Below are positions 40,915 to 49,564 of a stretch of DNA of 64,000 bases, in pieces. Numbering within the stretch: position 1 is the stretch's first letter; every line of letters begins with the position of its first letter. This DNA is from Pelomonas baiyunensis (GTDB lineage: Bacteria > Pseudomonadota > Gammaproteobacteria > Burkholderiales > Burkholderiaceae_C), in contig NZ_JBIGIB010000003.1 in the NCBI RefSeq assembly GCF_043555935.1, positions 434,001-498,000 of the forward strand, in the 5' to 3' direction. Below the pieces are notes generated by a model. That model worked only from the letters and a program-made list of their open reading frames with translations. It was not told where the DNA came from and searched no databases. The translations under genes were made by a program, and so were the position numbers.

Positions 40915-42312
40915 GTGGCCGTGGCCGGGCTTTTGAGCTTCAGCCTGCAGCGCCGCCTGCTGGCATGGTTGTTGTTGCCGCTGTTGGTGGCGCTGCCGCT
41001 GTTGGGCATGGGCCTGTACCAGCAGGTGCAGCGCGATGCGCAGGGGTGGCTGGATGAAGGCCTGGAAGACACCGCGCTGACGCTGGCCGGTCAGATCGAC
41101 CTGCGCGGCGGGGCGCCCCGCATCGACATCAGCGCCACCATGGACCGCGCGCTGCGCTTTGACCGGCAGGACGATGTGTTCTACCTCGTCCAGTCGCCGG
41201 ACGGCGAGGCCATGCAGGGCGATGCCGGCCTGGCCGACCTCCAGCCGCGTCCGGCCCAGCAGCCGGCGGGGCACAGCTGGTACGGCGACGTGAAGCTGCG
41301 GGGGCGTGACCTGCGGCTGGTGCAGCTGGGGCACGACTGCGGGGCGGGCAGCTGCCAGATCCTGGTGGCCGAAACCCTGCACAAACGCGACGCCTTGCAG
41401 AGCCAGATCGGCAGCCTCGTGGCGCTCAATGGGTTGGGTCTGGCCGTGCTGTTGGCGCTGGCGGGCTGGTGGGCCATCCGGCAGGGTCTGGCGCCGCTGA
41501 CCGAACTCAGCGCCGAACTGGAGCACCGCGACCTGCACCGCCTCAACCCGCTGGCGGCGCGGCTGCCGCGCGAGCTGGTGCCGCTGCAGTCGGCCTTCAA
41601 CCGCTTGTTCGAGCGCCTGGACCGGGCGGCCGGCGCGCAGCGCGAATTCCTGGCCGATGCGGCCCACCAGCTGCGCACGCCGTTGACCTCGCTCCAGACC
41701 GAGATCGAGCTGGCCTTGCTGGAGCCGCACGACCAGCGCCTGGACCCCGTGCTGCAGCGCTTGCGCCACCGCGTGGTGCGCAGCGCCCGCCTGGCGCAAC
41801 AGCTGTTGTCGCTGGCGCGGGCCGAAGACCGCAGCGTGAACGTGGGCCAGCGCATCGACCTGCGCGACATTGCCGCCGAAAGCGGGCAGGACTGGGCCCA
41901 CCGCGACCTGCCCGCCGGCGTCGACCTCGGATTCGAGCTTGCCGACGCGCCCACGCTGGGGCATGCGTTCTTGCTGCGCGAGGCGCTGGAGAACCTCATC
42001 CACAACGCGGTGAGCTATGCCGGCTCGGGCGCGCGCATCACGGTGCGCACCGGGCGGGATGCCGACGGCACCTGGCTGGAAGTGGAAGACAACGGCCCGG
42101 GCATTCCCGTGGCTGAACGCGCCGCGGCCTTGCAGCGTTTCCGCCGCGGCAGCAGCGCCACCGGCGCGGGCAGCGGGCTGGGCCTGGCGATTGCGGCCGA
42201 CATCGCGGCGCGCCACGGTGGGCAGCTCGAACTGCTGGACGCGCAGGCCGGCCCGGGGCTGCGGGCGCGGCTCAGTCTGCCTGCACTTCCGGGGTCAGTG
42301 CCAGCTGCTTGA
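40915..42312 (+). CDS. Sensor histidine kinase (QseC/TctE type)
   Basis: 465 residues from GTG 40915 (another GTG at 40921 is possible); no ATG lies near. A membrane helix (about 15-35), a periplasmic domain of about 120 residues with two Cys (HDCGAGSCQ), a second helix (about 166-185), HAMP-like linker, and the kinase core: FLADAAHQLRTPLTSLQTEI (phospho-His), ENLIHNAVSYAG (N-box), VEDNGPGIP, and GSGLGLAIAAD. The pair of Cys in the sensor loop (six apart) could form a disulfide and sense redox, which is unproven. It is the partner of the regulator before it. The 3' end overlaps the convergent 2OG oxygenase gene by 41 bases. Confidence 0.93.
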   Translation: MAVAGLLSFSLQRRLLAWLLLPLLVALPLLGMGLYQQVQRDAQGWLDEGLEDTALTLAGQIDLRGGAPRIDISATMDRALRFDRQDDVFYLVQSPDGEAMQGDAGLADLQPRPAQQPAGHSWYGDVKLRGRDLRLVQLGHDCGAGSCQILVAETLHKRDALQSQIGSLVALNGLGLAVLLALAGWWAIRQGLAPLTELSAELEHRDLHRLNPLAARLPRELVPLQSAFNRLFERLDRAAGAQREFLADAAHQLRTPLTSLQTEIELALLEPHDQRLDPVLQRLRHRVVRSARLAQQLLSLARAEDRSVNVGQRIDLRDIAAESGQDWAHRDLPAGVDLGFELADAPTLGHAFLLREALENLIHNAVSYAGSGARITVRTGRDADGTWLEVEDNGPGIPVAERAAALQRFRRGSSATGAGSGLGLAIAADIAARHGGQLELLDAQAGPGLRARLSLPALPGSVPAA

Positions 42313-42871
42313 ACAGGTTCATCGCCACCACCACGCGGCGGCCGGCCGTGGCCGGCACCTCGTGGCGTGCGATGCCCGGGAACATCACCATGGTGGCCGG
42401 CTTGGGCTGGTAGGCGCTGGTGCCGGAGAACACCAGCGGCGCGCAGTTGTCCTCGGCCTCCAGGTAGATGACGCAGCTCAGGTCGGACGGCCAGTGGTTG
42501 TGCGGCGCGGTGTAGTCGGCCTGCTCGTAGATGGCGCCCCAGCAGTGGGTGACGAGCATGTCCAGACCCAGCCCGCCCACGTCGGCCGACCACACATGCG
42601 GCGCGGCGCGCTTGGCAATGTCGGCCACGCTGGCGCACAGCGGCAGGAGCTTGGGGTTGAGCAGGTGGCTCTTCCACGGGCTCATGTAGGTGGCCTTGAC
42701 GTTGGACTCGGGCGACTGCGGATGGCTCAGGCGCAGTTCCTCGATCGCCTCGCGCGCCAGCTGCAGGCGGTCGGCAATGGGGCCGAGTTCGGCCACGATG
42801 ATGGGCAACTCGGTCTCGATCTTGGCGCCAAGGATGCGCACGGATTCGGTGGCGGTGGCGGGCGTGCTCAT
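42272..42871 (-). CDS. Putative 2-oxoglutarate/Fe(II) oxygenase (TIGR02466-like)
   Basis: 199 residues. The jellyroll is read from YTAPHNHWPSDLSCVIYLEAED (first metal His and nearby Asp) and GIARHEVPATAGRRVVVAMNLF (second metal His and the Arg that binds 2-oxoglutarate). The layout matches the TIGR02466-like group of putative 2OG-Fe(II) oxygenases. Substrate unknown. The 3' end overlaps the histidine kinase gene by 41 bases on the other strand. Confidence 0.75.
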   Translation of the reverse strand: MSTPATATESVRILGAKIETELPIIVAELGPIADRLQLAREAIEELRLSHPQSPESNVKATYMSPWKSHLLNPKLLPLCASVADIAKRAAPHVWSADVGGLGLDMLVTHCWGAIYEQADYTAPHNHWPSDLSCVIYLEAEDNCAPLVFSGTSAYQPKPATMVMFPGIARHEVPATAGRRVVVAMNLFKQLALTPEVQAD

Positions 42872-43018
42872 GCAGACATTCTGGTGGGCTCGCGCGGCTT
42901 GAAAACGCGGGAAAAGCCGGGCGAGACGGGCTCAAAGCACGCTGCAACGCCGGTGCGACCGTGGCCGCCGGGGCCAAGTCAAGCCGGGTGGCGCGCGGGG
43001 TTGTCCCTTGTTGCGGGG

Positions 43019-43032
43019 CCGTGATGTCACGG
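43019..43032. promoter_or_regulatory. Short dyad in the intergenic region before the TTG-start gene
   Basis: CCGTGATGTCACGG: six-base arms CCGTGA and TCACGG around TG. It lies 130 bases upstream of the next gene in a 293-base gap (42872-43164) that holds no gene I can support. Confidence 0.3.
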
Positions 43033-43164
43033 GGACGCAATGCCTCGGCGGCAGGCTAGCGTGCGCGTGGCAGTTCACCGGTGGCCCTGTGCGGCGGGCC
43101 GGCGCACTGCGCGCCACCTCGGCGCCCACGGGCCCGAGCCCACCCCACCCACCAAGGAACCGAC

Positions 43165-43647
43165 TTGAAGACCGTCCTCATCGCCTCCCTGCTCCTGGGC
43201 CTGGCTGCTGCTGCTTCGGCGAGCGAGCAAAGCACCTGCACCGCCGCCAAGGGCACCTTCCTGACCGGCACCGTCACGAGCGCGCCGAAGTTCGCCGCCG
43301 CCACGCAAACCATCCAGGGCATCAAGCTCTCGCACACCAAGCTGAGCCTGCGTGCCGACCAGGACGGCAAGACCTACGACGTGGCCATCGACAACGTGTT
43401 CGCCATCGACTACGTGAAGAACGCCAGCACCGTGCCGGCGTCGCTGGCCGCCATCAAGGTCAACGACCGGCTGGAGCTGTGCGGCGCCAAGTACACCAGC
43501 GGCGTGGGCATCCACTGGGTGCACACCAATTGCGGCGATGTGCCCACCACCAGCGCGCCCAATGGCTGGGTCAAGCGCTTCTCGGCCAGCGGCACGGTGG
43601 GCAGCAACATCGAGCGCAGCCAGACCTACTGCTACCTCTGGAACTGA
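43165..43647 (+). CDS. Exported protein with a DUF3465-like ending, TTG start
   Basis: 160 residues. The only start that gives a signal peptide is the TTG at 43165, six bases after AAGGA: LKTVLIASLLLGLAAAASAS. The mature part has four or five Cys (STCTAA, ELCGA, TNCGD, YCYLW). The block GVGIHWVHTNCGD followed by NGWVKRF resembles the GVIHWTH...GW motif of the DUF3465 family, so a weak relation is possible. Function unknown. The next gene begins ten bases later. Confidence 0.65.
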   Translation: MKTVLIASLLLGLAAAASASEQSTCTAAKGTFLTGTVTSAPKFAAATQTIQGIKLSHTKLSLRADQDGKTYDVAIDNVFAIDYVKNASTVPASLAAIKVNDRLELCGAKYTSGVGIHWVHTNCGDVPTTSAPNGWVKRFSASGTVGSNIERSQTYCYLWN

Positions 43648-43657
43648 GCGGGGCGGC

Positions 43658-44434
43658 ATGAAGGCATGGGCTGCGGGTTTGGGCCTGGCCGCGTTGGCGG
43701 CCGGGCTGGGCCTGGCCCTGCCCGCGTGGTGGGAGGGCGATGCACCCGCCACGCCCCCGGTGCCGAGCGCGGCGCGGCCCGAGGGCGAGCGGGGCGCGCG
43801 GGTGGTGACGTTCACGCCCTTGTCGGTGGTGTCGACGCCTGCGCCCCCCGGGCCGCTGGCGTCCGCGCCCAGCGCTCGATCCCGTTTCACGCCTCAGAGG
43901 CCGCCCGCGCCGTCCGAGCTGGATCGCCTGGTGGCTGCTGCGCGGCAGGGCGATGTGCGCGCCAGCCATGCCGCCTACCGGGCGCTGGCGGCCTGTGTGC
44001 CGCCGGCTGGCGCGCCGTGCCCGGGCGTGCCGGCGTCCTTGGTGCAGGAGCGGTTGCGCTTTCTGGCCGAGGCGGTGCAGGCCGGCCTGCCGCAAGCGCA
44101 GGTGGACTTCTACATGGAAGGCCCCAGCCCCTTGCAGGCCCTGGACGAGCCGGCGCTGCAGGCCTGGCGTGCCCAGGCGCTGACCGGTTTGCAGGCCGCC
44201 GCGGCCCAGTGCGACCCGTTTGCCGCGGGCCTGCTGGCCACCTTGCAAGACAGCGGCGAGCTGGCCCCGCGCAGCAGCACCCTGGCGGTGGCCTACGCGG
44301 TGGCCGAGGGCGAGTGGCGCCGCCGCCCGCCGTCGGACGCGGCCCTGCGCGACCGGCTGGCCGAGCCGATCAGCGATGCGGCGCTGGCCGCCGCGCGGCA
44401 GCAGGGCCTGCGGCTGGCTGCGGCCTGCCGCTGA
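43658..44434 (+). CDS. Exported or membrane-anchored helical protein of unknown function
   Basis: 258 residues. A signal or anchor (LGLAALAAGLGLALPAWW), a Pro/Ala/Ser-rich linker to about residue 85, then a helical region of about 170 residues with two Cys pairs (LAACVPPAGAPC; AAAQCDP). The region LVAAARQGDVRASHAAYRALAAC to AEAVQAGLPQAQVDFYMEG and AALRDRLAEPISDAALAAAR reads like Sel1/TPR-type helical repeats. It starts ten bases after the previous gene, so they likely form one unit. No family is assigned. Confidence 0.65.
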   Translation: MKAWAAGLGLAALAAGLGLALPAWWEGDAPATPPVPSAARPEGERGARVVTFTPLSVVSTPAPPGPLASAPSARSRFTPQRPPAPSELDRLVAAARQGDVRASHAAYRALAACVPPAGAPCPGVPASLVQERLRFLAEAVQAGLPQAQVDFYMEGPSPLQALDEPALQAWRAQALTGLQAAAAQCDPFAAGLLATLQDSGELAPRSSTLAVAYAVAEGEWRRRPPSDAALRDRLAEPISDAALAAARQQGLRLAAACR

Positions 44435-44440
44435 GGGCGT

Positions 44441-45205
44441 TCAGCCCAGGGCGGCGTACAGCGCCTGCAGCTCTTGCGAGAGCTTGTGCCGGGCGTCCAG
44501 GTGCACCATGGGCCGGCTGAGCTCGTGGGATTCCTTCATCTTCACGCTGCTGCTGAGGTAGGGCTCCAGCACGGGCAGGCCTTCGTCCAACAGCTCCTGC
44601 ACCACGCGCTGCGGCAGCGCAGCGCGGGCCTGGAACTGGTTGACGACGATGCCCTCCACGCTCAGCTCGGGCGCGTGGTCGGCGCGAATCTCTTCCACCG
44701 CTTCCAGCAGGCCGTACAGCGCGCGGCGCGAAAAGTCGTCGCAGTCGAACGGAATCAGGCAGCCCTGCGCGGCGATCAGCGCCGAGCGTGTGTAGAAGTT
44801 CAGCGCCGGCGGCGTGTCGATCCAGATCTCGTCGTACTGGTCGGCCAGCGGCAGCAGTGCATCGCGCAGCTTGTAGATCTTGTAGCGGCTTTCCAGCTTG
44901 CCGTGCAGTTCGTCCAGCGCGGGGCTGGCGGCCATCACGTGCAGGTTCTCCCACGGGGTTTCGGTGACGAACTCGGTGGCGGCCAGCGGGCGCACGCTGA
45001 ACTTCAGCGTGGACTCGAAGAAGTCGGCTGAGCCGGCTTCCACCTCGTCGGCCGCGTCACCCAGCAGGTAGCGCGTGGTGTTGCCCTGGCAGTCCAGGTC
45101 GATCACCAGCACACGCTGGCCCTGGGCTGCAGCAATCGCTGCCAGGTTGCTGGTGATCGTGGACTTGCCCACGCCACCCTTTTGGTTGAACACCACTCGC
45201 CGCAT
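44441..45205 (-). CDS. Orphan ParA-family ATPase
   Basis: 254 residues. Deviant Walker A FNQKGGVGKSTITSNLA at residues 6-22 (KGGVGKST), VIDLDCQGNT (Walker A' Asp), and YDEIWIDTPPAL (Walker B) are intact. It is a MinD/ParA ATPase that should dimerise with ATP and position a cargo on the nucleoid or membrane. No ParB gene or parS-like array is seen next to it, so it is not a chromosome partition locus here; the cargo is unknown. It follows, and is read opposite to, a cyclophilin gene by 49 bases. Confidence 0.92.
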   Translation of the reverse strand: MRRVVFNQKGGVGKSTITSNLAAIAAAQGQRVLVIDLDCQGNTTRYLLGDAADEVEAGSADFFESTLKFSVRPLAATEFVTETPWENLHVMAASPALDELHGKLESRYKIYKLRDALLPLADQYDEIWIDTPPALNFYTRSALIAAQGCLIPFDCDDFSRRALYGLLEAVEEIRADHAPELSVEGIVVNQFQARAALPQRVVQELLDEGLPVLEPYLSSSVKMKESHELSRPMVHLDARHKLSQELQALYAALG

Positions 45206-45254
45206 CGTGCACCTCCGCCGGAATGCGGCCATTGTGCACTGCAGCAAATCTTCG

Positions 45255-45833
45255 TCAAACCCGCGTGACGGGGCCGATGGCCAGGGGTTGCTTCAGCCAC
45301 TGCCCGGGGCCGGCCTCGGCGTGCAGGGCGCGCACCACGTCCATGCCCTGCACCACCTGGCCAAAGGCGGCAAAGCCCTGGCCGTCCGGGTTGCGCCGGC
45401 CGCCGAAGTCCAGTTCGGGTTGGTCGCCGATGCAGATGAAGAACTCCGCCGTCGCCGTGCCCGGCGCGCCGCGCGCCATCGAGACCGTGCCGTCGCGGTG
45501 GCGCAGGCCAGTCTGCTGCGTGGTTTCGTGCGCAATCGCGGGGCGCAGTGGCGGTGCGTCGTCCTTGAGGTTCAGGCCCCACTGCACCACCTCGATCTTG
45601 TGGGCGCTTTGCGGCTGGTTGGCCAGCGACACGAGGCGGTAGACCCAGGCGCGGTCCAACTGGTGGGCATCCACATAGGCCAGGTAATTGGCCACGGTGC
45701 GGGGGGCGACGCTCGGGTTCACCTCGATGACGAAGGCGCCGCCCGGGGTTGTCACGCGGGTGCGCACGGCGCTGCCGGCGGCAGACGCCAGCAGGGGCAG
45801 GGCAGCCAGGGCGAGCAAGGGGCGGCGTTGCAT
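45255..45833 (-). CDS. Exported cyclophilin-type peptidyl-prolyl isomerase
   Basis: 192 residues. Signal peptide (LLALAALPLLASAAGSA), then a cyclophilin domain: VIEVNPSVAPRTVANYLAYV, VSMARGAPGTATAEFFICIGDQPELDFGG (in part), and GFAAFGQVVQGMDVVRALH. The active-site Phe/Phe and Arg-type residues are in the usual place, although the N-terminal part of the usual Arg motif (RVIPGFM) is replaced by YRLVSLANQPQ, so activity may be weak. It acts on periplasmic protein folding. It follows the radical SAM gene by 43 bases on the same strand and may share its transcript. Confidence 0.88.
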   Translation of the reverse strand: MQRRPLLALAALPLLASAAGSAVRTRVTTPGGAFVIEVNPSVAPRTVANYLAYVDAHQLDRAWVYRLVSLANQPQSAHKIEVVQWGLNLKDDAPPLRPAIAHETTQQTGLRHRDGTVSMARGAPGTATAEFFICIGDQPELDFGGRRNPDGQGFAAFGQVVQGMDVVRALHAEAGPGQWLKQPLAIGPVTRV

Positions 45834-45876
45834 GGGGGTGTGGTGGAGGTGTGCGGGGTGGGTGGTGGGGAGGGCG

Positions 45877-47784
45877 TCAAGAGCCGGCCAGCGCCCGCTC
45901 GACAAAGCGCCGCGGCACGGTGGTCTTGGGCACGCGCACGGGGAACCAGCTGCGGATGTCGTGGTCGATGCCGATGCCGTGCATGAAGTTGTACAAGCCC
46001 TTCTTCAGGCCCTGGCCCAGGCCGTCGTGGTCGGTGGGCGTGGGGTCGATGAAGGCGATGTCGTTCTTCGCAAATCGCCCGTCCGCCGGCAGCGGCTGCA
46101 GCGTCACGCCGTATTCCGCCGGGTTCAGGCCCACGGGCGAATGCACCGTGCAGGCGAAGCGGTGGAAGAAGCCGCTGTGGATGCAGCCGTGCTCGAACAG
46201 CTGGCGCACGTACTCCAGCGCGTCCACGGTGTCCTGCGTGGTCTGCGTCGGGAAGCCGTACATCAGGTAGGCGTGCACCAGCACGCCGGCATCGGCAAAC
46301 GCCTTGGTCACGCGCGCCACCTGCTCCACGCTCACGCCCTTCTTCATCAGCTTCAGCAGCCGGTCGCTCGCCACCTCCAGCCCACCGGAGATGGCGATGC
46401 AGCCGCTGTCGGCCAGCAACTGGCACAGCTCGGGCGTGAAGGTCTTCTCGAAGCGGATGTTGCCCCACCAGCTGATGGCCACGCCGCGGCGGATCAGCTC
46501 CTCGGCCAGGGCCTTGAGCGCCTTGGGCGGGGCGGCTTCGTCCACGAAGTGAAAGCCGGTTTGCCCGGTTTCCTTCACGATGGCCTCGATGCGGTCCACC
46601 AGCACTTCGGCGCTCGCGGCCTCGTAGCGCGAGATGTAGTCCAGGCTCACATCGCAGAAGCTGCACTTCTTCCAGTAGCAGCCGTGCGCCACGGTCAGCT
46701 TGTTCCAGCGCCCGTCGCTCCACAGCCGGTTCATGGGGTTGAGCATGTCCAGCAGCGACAGGTACCGGTTCAGCGGCAGGCCGTCCCAGGTCGGCGTGCC
46801 GACGTCGTCGAAGGGCACGTCGGGCTCGACGAAGTTGGTGTACCTGACTTCATGACCTTCTCGCCAGAACGTGCGGACCAGCCGGGTCTTGGAGCGCTTG
46901 CCCGCCACGTGCTCCAGCAGTGCCAGCAGCGGCCGCTCGCCGGCGTCCAGCGTCACGTAATCGACGAAGTCGAACAGTCGGGGCTCGGCCAGTTCGCGCA
47001 GCTCGGTATTCACGTAGCCGCCGCCCAGCACGCACACCACCTCCGGCCGCGCGGCCTTGATCGCCTGGGCGATGCGCAGCGCCGCGTACACCGAGCCGGG
47101 GAAGGGCACGGACAGCAGCACGACGTCGGGCCGGTGCTGTTCCAGCGCCTGCAGCGTCAGGCGTTGCAGCGTGGCGTCGATGAGGTGGGGCGCCTCGGCC
47201 AGCGCCTCCGCCAGCGGGTCGAAGTGGGCCTGGGCGGCGGCCAGCTTCTCGGCGTAGCGCACGAACTCGAAGCGCGGGTCGATCGCGTCACGCAGCACGT
47301 CGGCCAGGTCGTTGAGGAACAGCGTGGCCAGGTGGCGGGCGCGGTCTTGCAGGCCCAGGGCACCGAAGGCCCAGGCCAGCGGGTCTTCGCCTTCCTCGCC
47401 GACGTAGTGGTCCAGCGACGCGAAGCGCGCGCCCTCGGGCAGGAAGCTGCGGGTGTTGATGCGGTGGGCCAGCGTCGGGTCGTTGCCTTGCAGGAAGCGC
47501 AGCACGCGCGGCGTGGCGGCGGCGATCGCGGGGAATTCGCCGTCGAACCAGGCGGTTTGCGGCGTTTGCCGTTCGGGCGGCAGGGCCTGGACGGCGGCGC
47601 GGATCTGCGTGAGCCCGGCGGGCGAGAACAGCTCCAGCACCAGCGCCAGCGCCAGGTCCACCTGGTGGGCATCGACCTGCCGCGAGCGCAGGAAGCCGGT
47701 CAGGTAGGCGGTGGACGGGTAGGGCGTGTTCAGCTGCGTCATCGGCGGGATGACGGCCAGCACGCGGGGAGACGGGGCGGACAT
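45877..47784 (-). CDS. B12-binding-type radical SAM enzyme with CX4CX2C cluster motif
   Basis: 635 residues. An N-terminal Rossmann-like region (to about 310: VLLSVPFPGSVYAALRIAQ, VVCVLGGGYVNTELRE) matches the cobalamin-binding-type domain that precedes the radical SAM core. The core (about 360-600) has the iron-sulfur motif GCYWKKCSFCD, which is Cys369-x4-Cys374-x2-Cys377, not the usual x3. Such x4 forms occur in several families of B12-binding radical SAM proteins. GLEVASDRLLKLMKKGV and YLMYGFPTQT are normal core signatures. No B12-binding DxHxxG is seen. Reaction unknown; it may modify a peptide or metabolite. It is followed by the cyclophilin gene. Confidence 0.85.
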   Translation of the reverse strand: MSAPSPRVLAVIPPMTQLNTPYPSTAYLTGFLRSRQVDAHQVDLALALVLELFSPAGLTQIRAAVQALPPERQTPQTAWFDGEFPAIAAATPRVLRFLQGNDPTLAHRINTRSFLPEGARFASLDHYVGEEGEDPLAWAFGALGLQDRARHLATLFLNDLADVLRDAIDPRFEFVRYAEKLAAAQAHFDPLAEALAEAPHLIDATLQRLTLQALEQHRPDVVLLSVPFPGSVYAALRIAQAIKAARPEVVCVLGGGYVNTELRELAEPRLFDFVDYVTLDAGERPLLALLEHVAGKRSKTRLVRTFWREGHEVRYTNFVEPDVPFDDVGTPTWDGLPLNRYLSLLDMLNPMNRLWSDGRWNKLTVAHGCYWKKCSFCDVSLDYISRYEAASAEVLVDRIEAIVKETGQTGFHFVDEAAPPKALKALAEELIRRGVAISWWGNIRFEKTFTPELCQLLADSGCIAISGGLEVASDRLLKLMKKGVSVEQVARVTKAFADAGVLVHAYLMYGFPTQTTQDTVDALEYVRQLFEHGCIHSGFFHRFACTVHSPVGLNPAEYGVTLQPLPADGRFAKNDIAFIDPTPTDHDGLGQGLKKGLYNFMHGIGIDHDIRSWFPVRVPKTTVPRRFVERALAGS

Positions 47785-47819
47785 GCCCCGGATTGTCGCG
47801 GCCCGGCCGGCCGCTGCGC

Positions 47820-49478
47820 TCAGCCGACCAGCCAGCCGGCCAGCTTCTCGGCAATCATCAGCGTGGGCGAGTTGGTGTTGCCGCTGGTGATGGTGGGCAT
47901 CACGCTCGCATCGGCCACGCGCAGGCCGCGCACGCCCAGCACCCGCAGGCGCGAGTCCACCACGGCGCCGGGGTCCTCGCGGCGGCCCATGCGGCAGGTG
48001 CCCACGGGATGGAAGATGGTGGTGCCGATCTCGCCGGCCATGCGGGCCAGGTCTTCTTCGGTCTGGTACTGCGGGCCGGGCTTGTATTCCTCGGGCTTGA
48101 ACGGGGCCAGCGCCGGCTGCGCCAGGATGTTGCGCGTGACGCGCAGGCTTTGCGCCGCCACGTGCCGATCTTCAGCGGTGGAGAGGTAGTTGGGCTTGAT
48201 GGCCGGTGCCACGGTGGCGTCGGGCGAGGTGGCAGCCACCCAGCCGCGACTGGTGGGGTTGAGGTTGCACACGCTGGCCGTGATGGCGTTGAAGCGGTGC
48301 AGCGGCTCGCCGAATGCGTCCAGGGACAGGGGTTGCACGTGGTACTGCAGGTCGGGCCAGGTCTTGTCGGGGCTGCTGCGGGTGAAGGCGCCGAGCTGGC
48401 TGGGCGCCATGCTCATGGGCCCGCTGCGCCGCACCGCGTACTCCAGCCCGATCAGCGCCTTGCCCAGCAGCGACGCAGCGCGGGTGTTGAGCGTGCGGGC
48501 GCCCTGCACCTTGTAGACCGTGCGGATCTGCAGATGGTCTTGCAGGTTGCCGCCCACGCCGGGCAGGTCCAGCACCATCGGGATGCCCACCTTCTGCAGC
48601 AGCGCGGCCGGGCCGATGCCCGACAGCTGCAAGAGGTGCGGCGAGCCGATGGCGCCCGCCGACAGGATGACTTCGCCCCCCGCGTTCAGCCAGGGCCGCT
48701 CCAGGCCGTGCGGCGTCAGCACCTCCACGCCGGCACACCGCAGGCCGGTGTCGTCGTGCAGCAGCCGCAGCTTCTGCACCTGCGCGCCGGTCCAGAGTTC
48801 GAAGTTGGGCCGGCCGTAGGTGGTGGGGCGCAGAAAGGCCTTGGCGGTGTTCCAGCGCCAGCCCTTGCGCTGGTTCACCTCGAAGTAGCCGACGCCTTCG
48901 TTGGTTCCGGCGTTGAAGTCGCCCGTGGCCGGAATGCCGGCTTGGTTCGCCGCGGCGGCAAAGGCGTCGAGGATGGGCCAGCGCAGGCGCTGCTGCTCCA
49001 CGCGCCACTCGCCCTTGCGGCCGGGCAGCGGGCCGTGCAGCGCGGCGAAGCCCGCCGGGGCGGTGTCGGGCTTGTCGAGTCGCCAGTGGCTCTCGTGCTT
49101 GCGAAAGGCCTTGAGCACCCGCTCCCAGCGCCAGGTGTCGTCGCCGGTGATGTCGGCCCAGTGGTCGTAATCGCGACTTTGGCCGCGCATGTAGATCATG
49201 CCGTTGATGCTGGAGCAGCCGCCCAGCACCTTGCCGCGCGGGTAGCGCAGGCTGCGGTCGTTCAGGCCCGCTTCGGCCTCGGTTTTGAAGCACCAGTCGG
49301 TGCGCGGGTTGCCGATGCAGTGCAGGTAGCCCACCGGGATGTGGATCCAGTGGTAGTCGTCCTTGCCGCCGGCCTCGATCAGCAGCACGCGCTTGTGCGG
49401 GTCGGCGCTGAGGCGGTTCGCCAGCAGGCAGCCGGCGGTGCCGGCGCCCACGATGATGTAGTCGAAGCCTTGGGACAT
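47820..49478 (-). CDS. GMC-family FAD oxidoreductase (choline-dehydrogenase-like)
   Basis: 552 residues. FAD motif IVGAGTAGCLLANRLS at 9-24, LLIEAGG, GCSSINGMIYMRGQ, and the C-terminal catalytic and FAD sites HPVGTCRMG and ADASVMPTITSGNTNSP. It should oxidise a primary alcohol (choline-type or polyethylene glycol-type) in the cytoplasm or periplasmic side with FAD; the substrate is open. The ATG at 49478 follows GGC with weak ribosome site. It reads opposite to nothing nearby and stands between the radical SAM gene and MarC. Confidence 0.92.
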   Translation of the reverse strand: MSQGFDYIIVGAGTAGCLLANRLSADPHKRVLLIEAGGKDDYHWIHIPVGYLHCIGNPRTDWCFKTEAEAGLNDRSLRYPRGKVLGGCSSINGMIYMRGQSRDYDHWADITGDDTWRWERVLKAFRKHESHWRLDKPDTAPAGFAALHGPLPGRKGEWRVEQQRLRWPILDAFAAAANQAGIPATGDFNAGTNEGVGYFEVNQRKGWRWNTAKAFLRPTTYGRPNFELWTGAQVQKLRLLHDDTGLRCAGVEVLTPHGLERPWLNAGGEVILSAGAIGSPHLLQLSGIGPAALLQKVGIPMVLDLPGVGGNLQDHLQIRTVYKVQGARTLNTRAASLLGKALIGLEYAVRRSGPMSMAPSQLGAFTRSSPDKTWPDLQYHVQPLSLDAFGEPLHRFNAITASVCNLNPTSRGWVAATSPDATVAPAIKPNYLSTAEDRHVAAQSLRVTRNILAQPALAPFKPEEYKPGPQYQTEEDLARMAGEIGTTIFHPVGTCRMGRREDPGAVVDSRLRVLGVRGLRVADASVMPTITSGNTNSPTLMIAEKLAGWLVG

Positions 49479-49564
49479 GGGCCTAGCGTAAATCACCCGC
49501 CCCGCATGCGGCTGACGCCGACGCGATAGCGCCGCGGCGCGCGGTCGTCCGCAGCAGTTCGGGC

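Noticed and set aside
44441..45205. parAB partition locus
   Set aside because: No ParB gene and no parS-like repeats adjacent; treated as an orphan ParA-family protein.
45688..48189. 833-codon open frame on the plus strand
   Set aside because: Antisense to the radical SAM, cyclophilin and GMC genes; composition is biased and has no domain.
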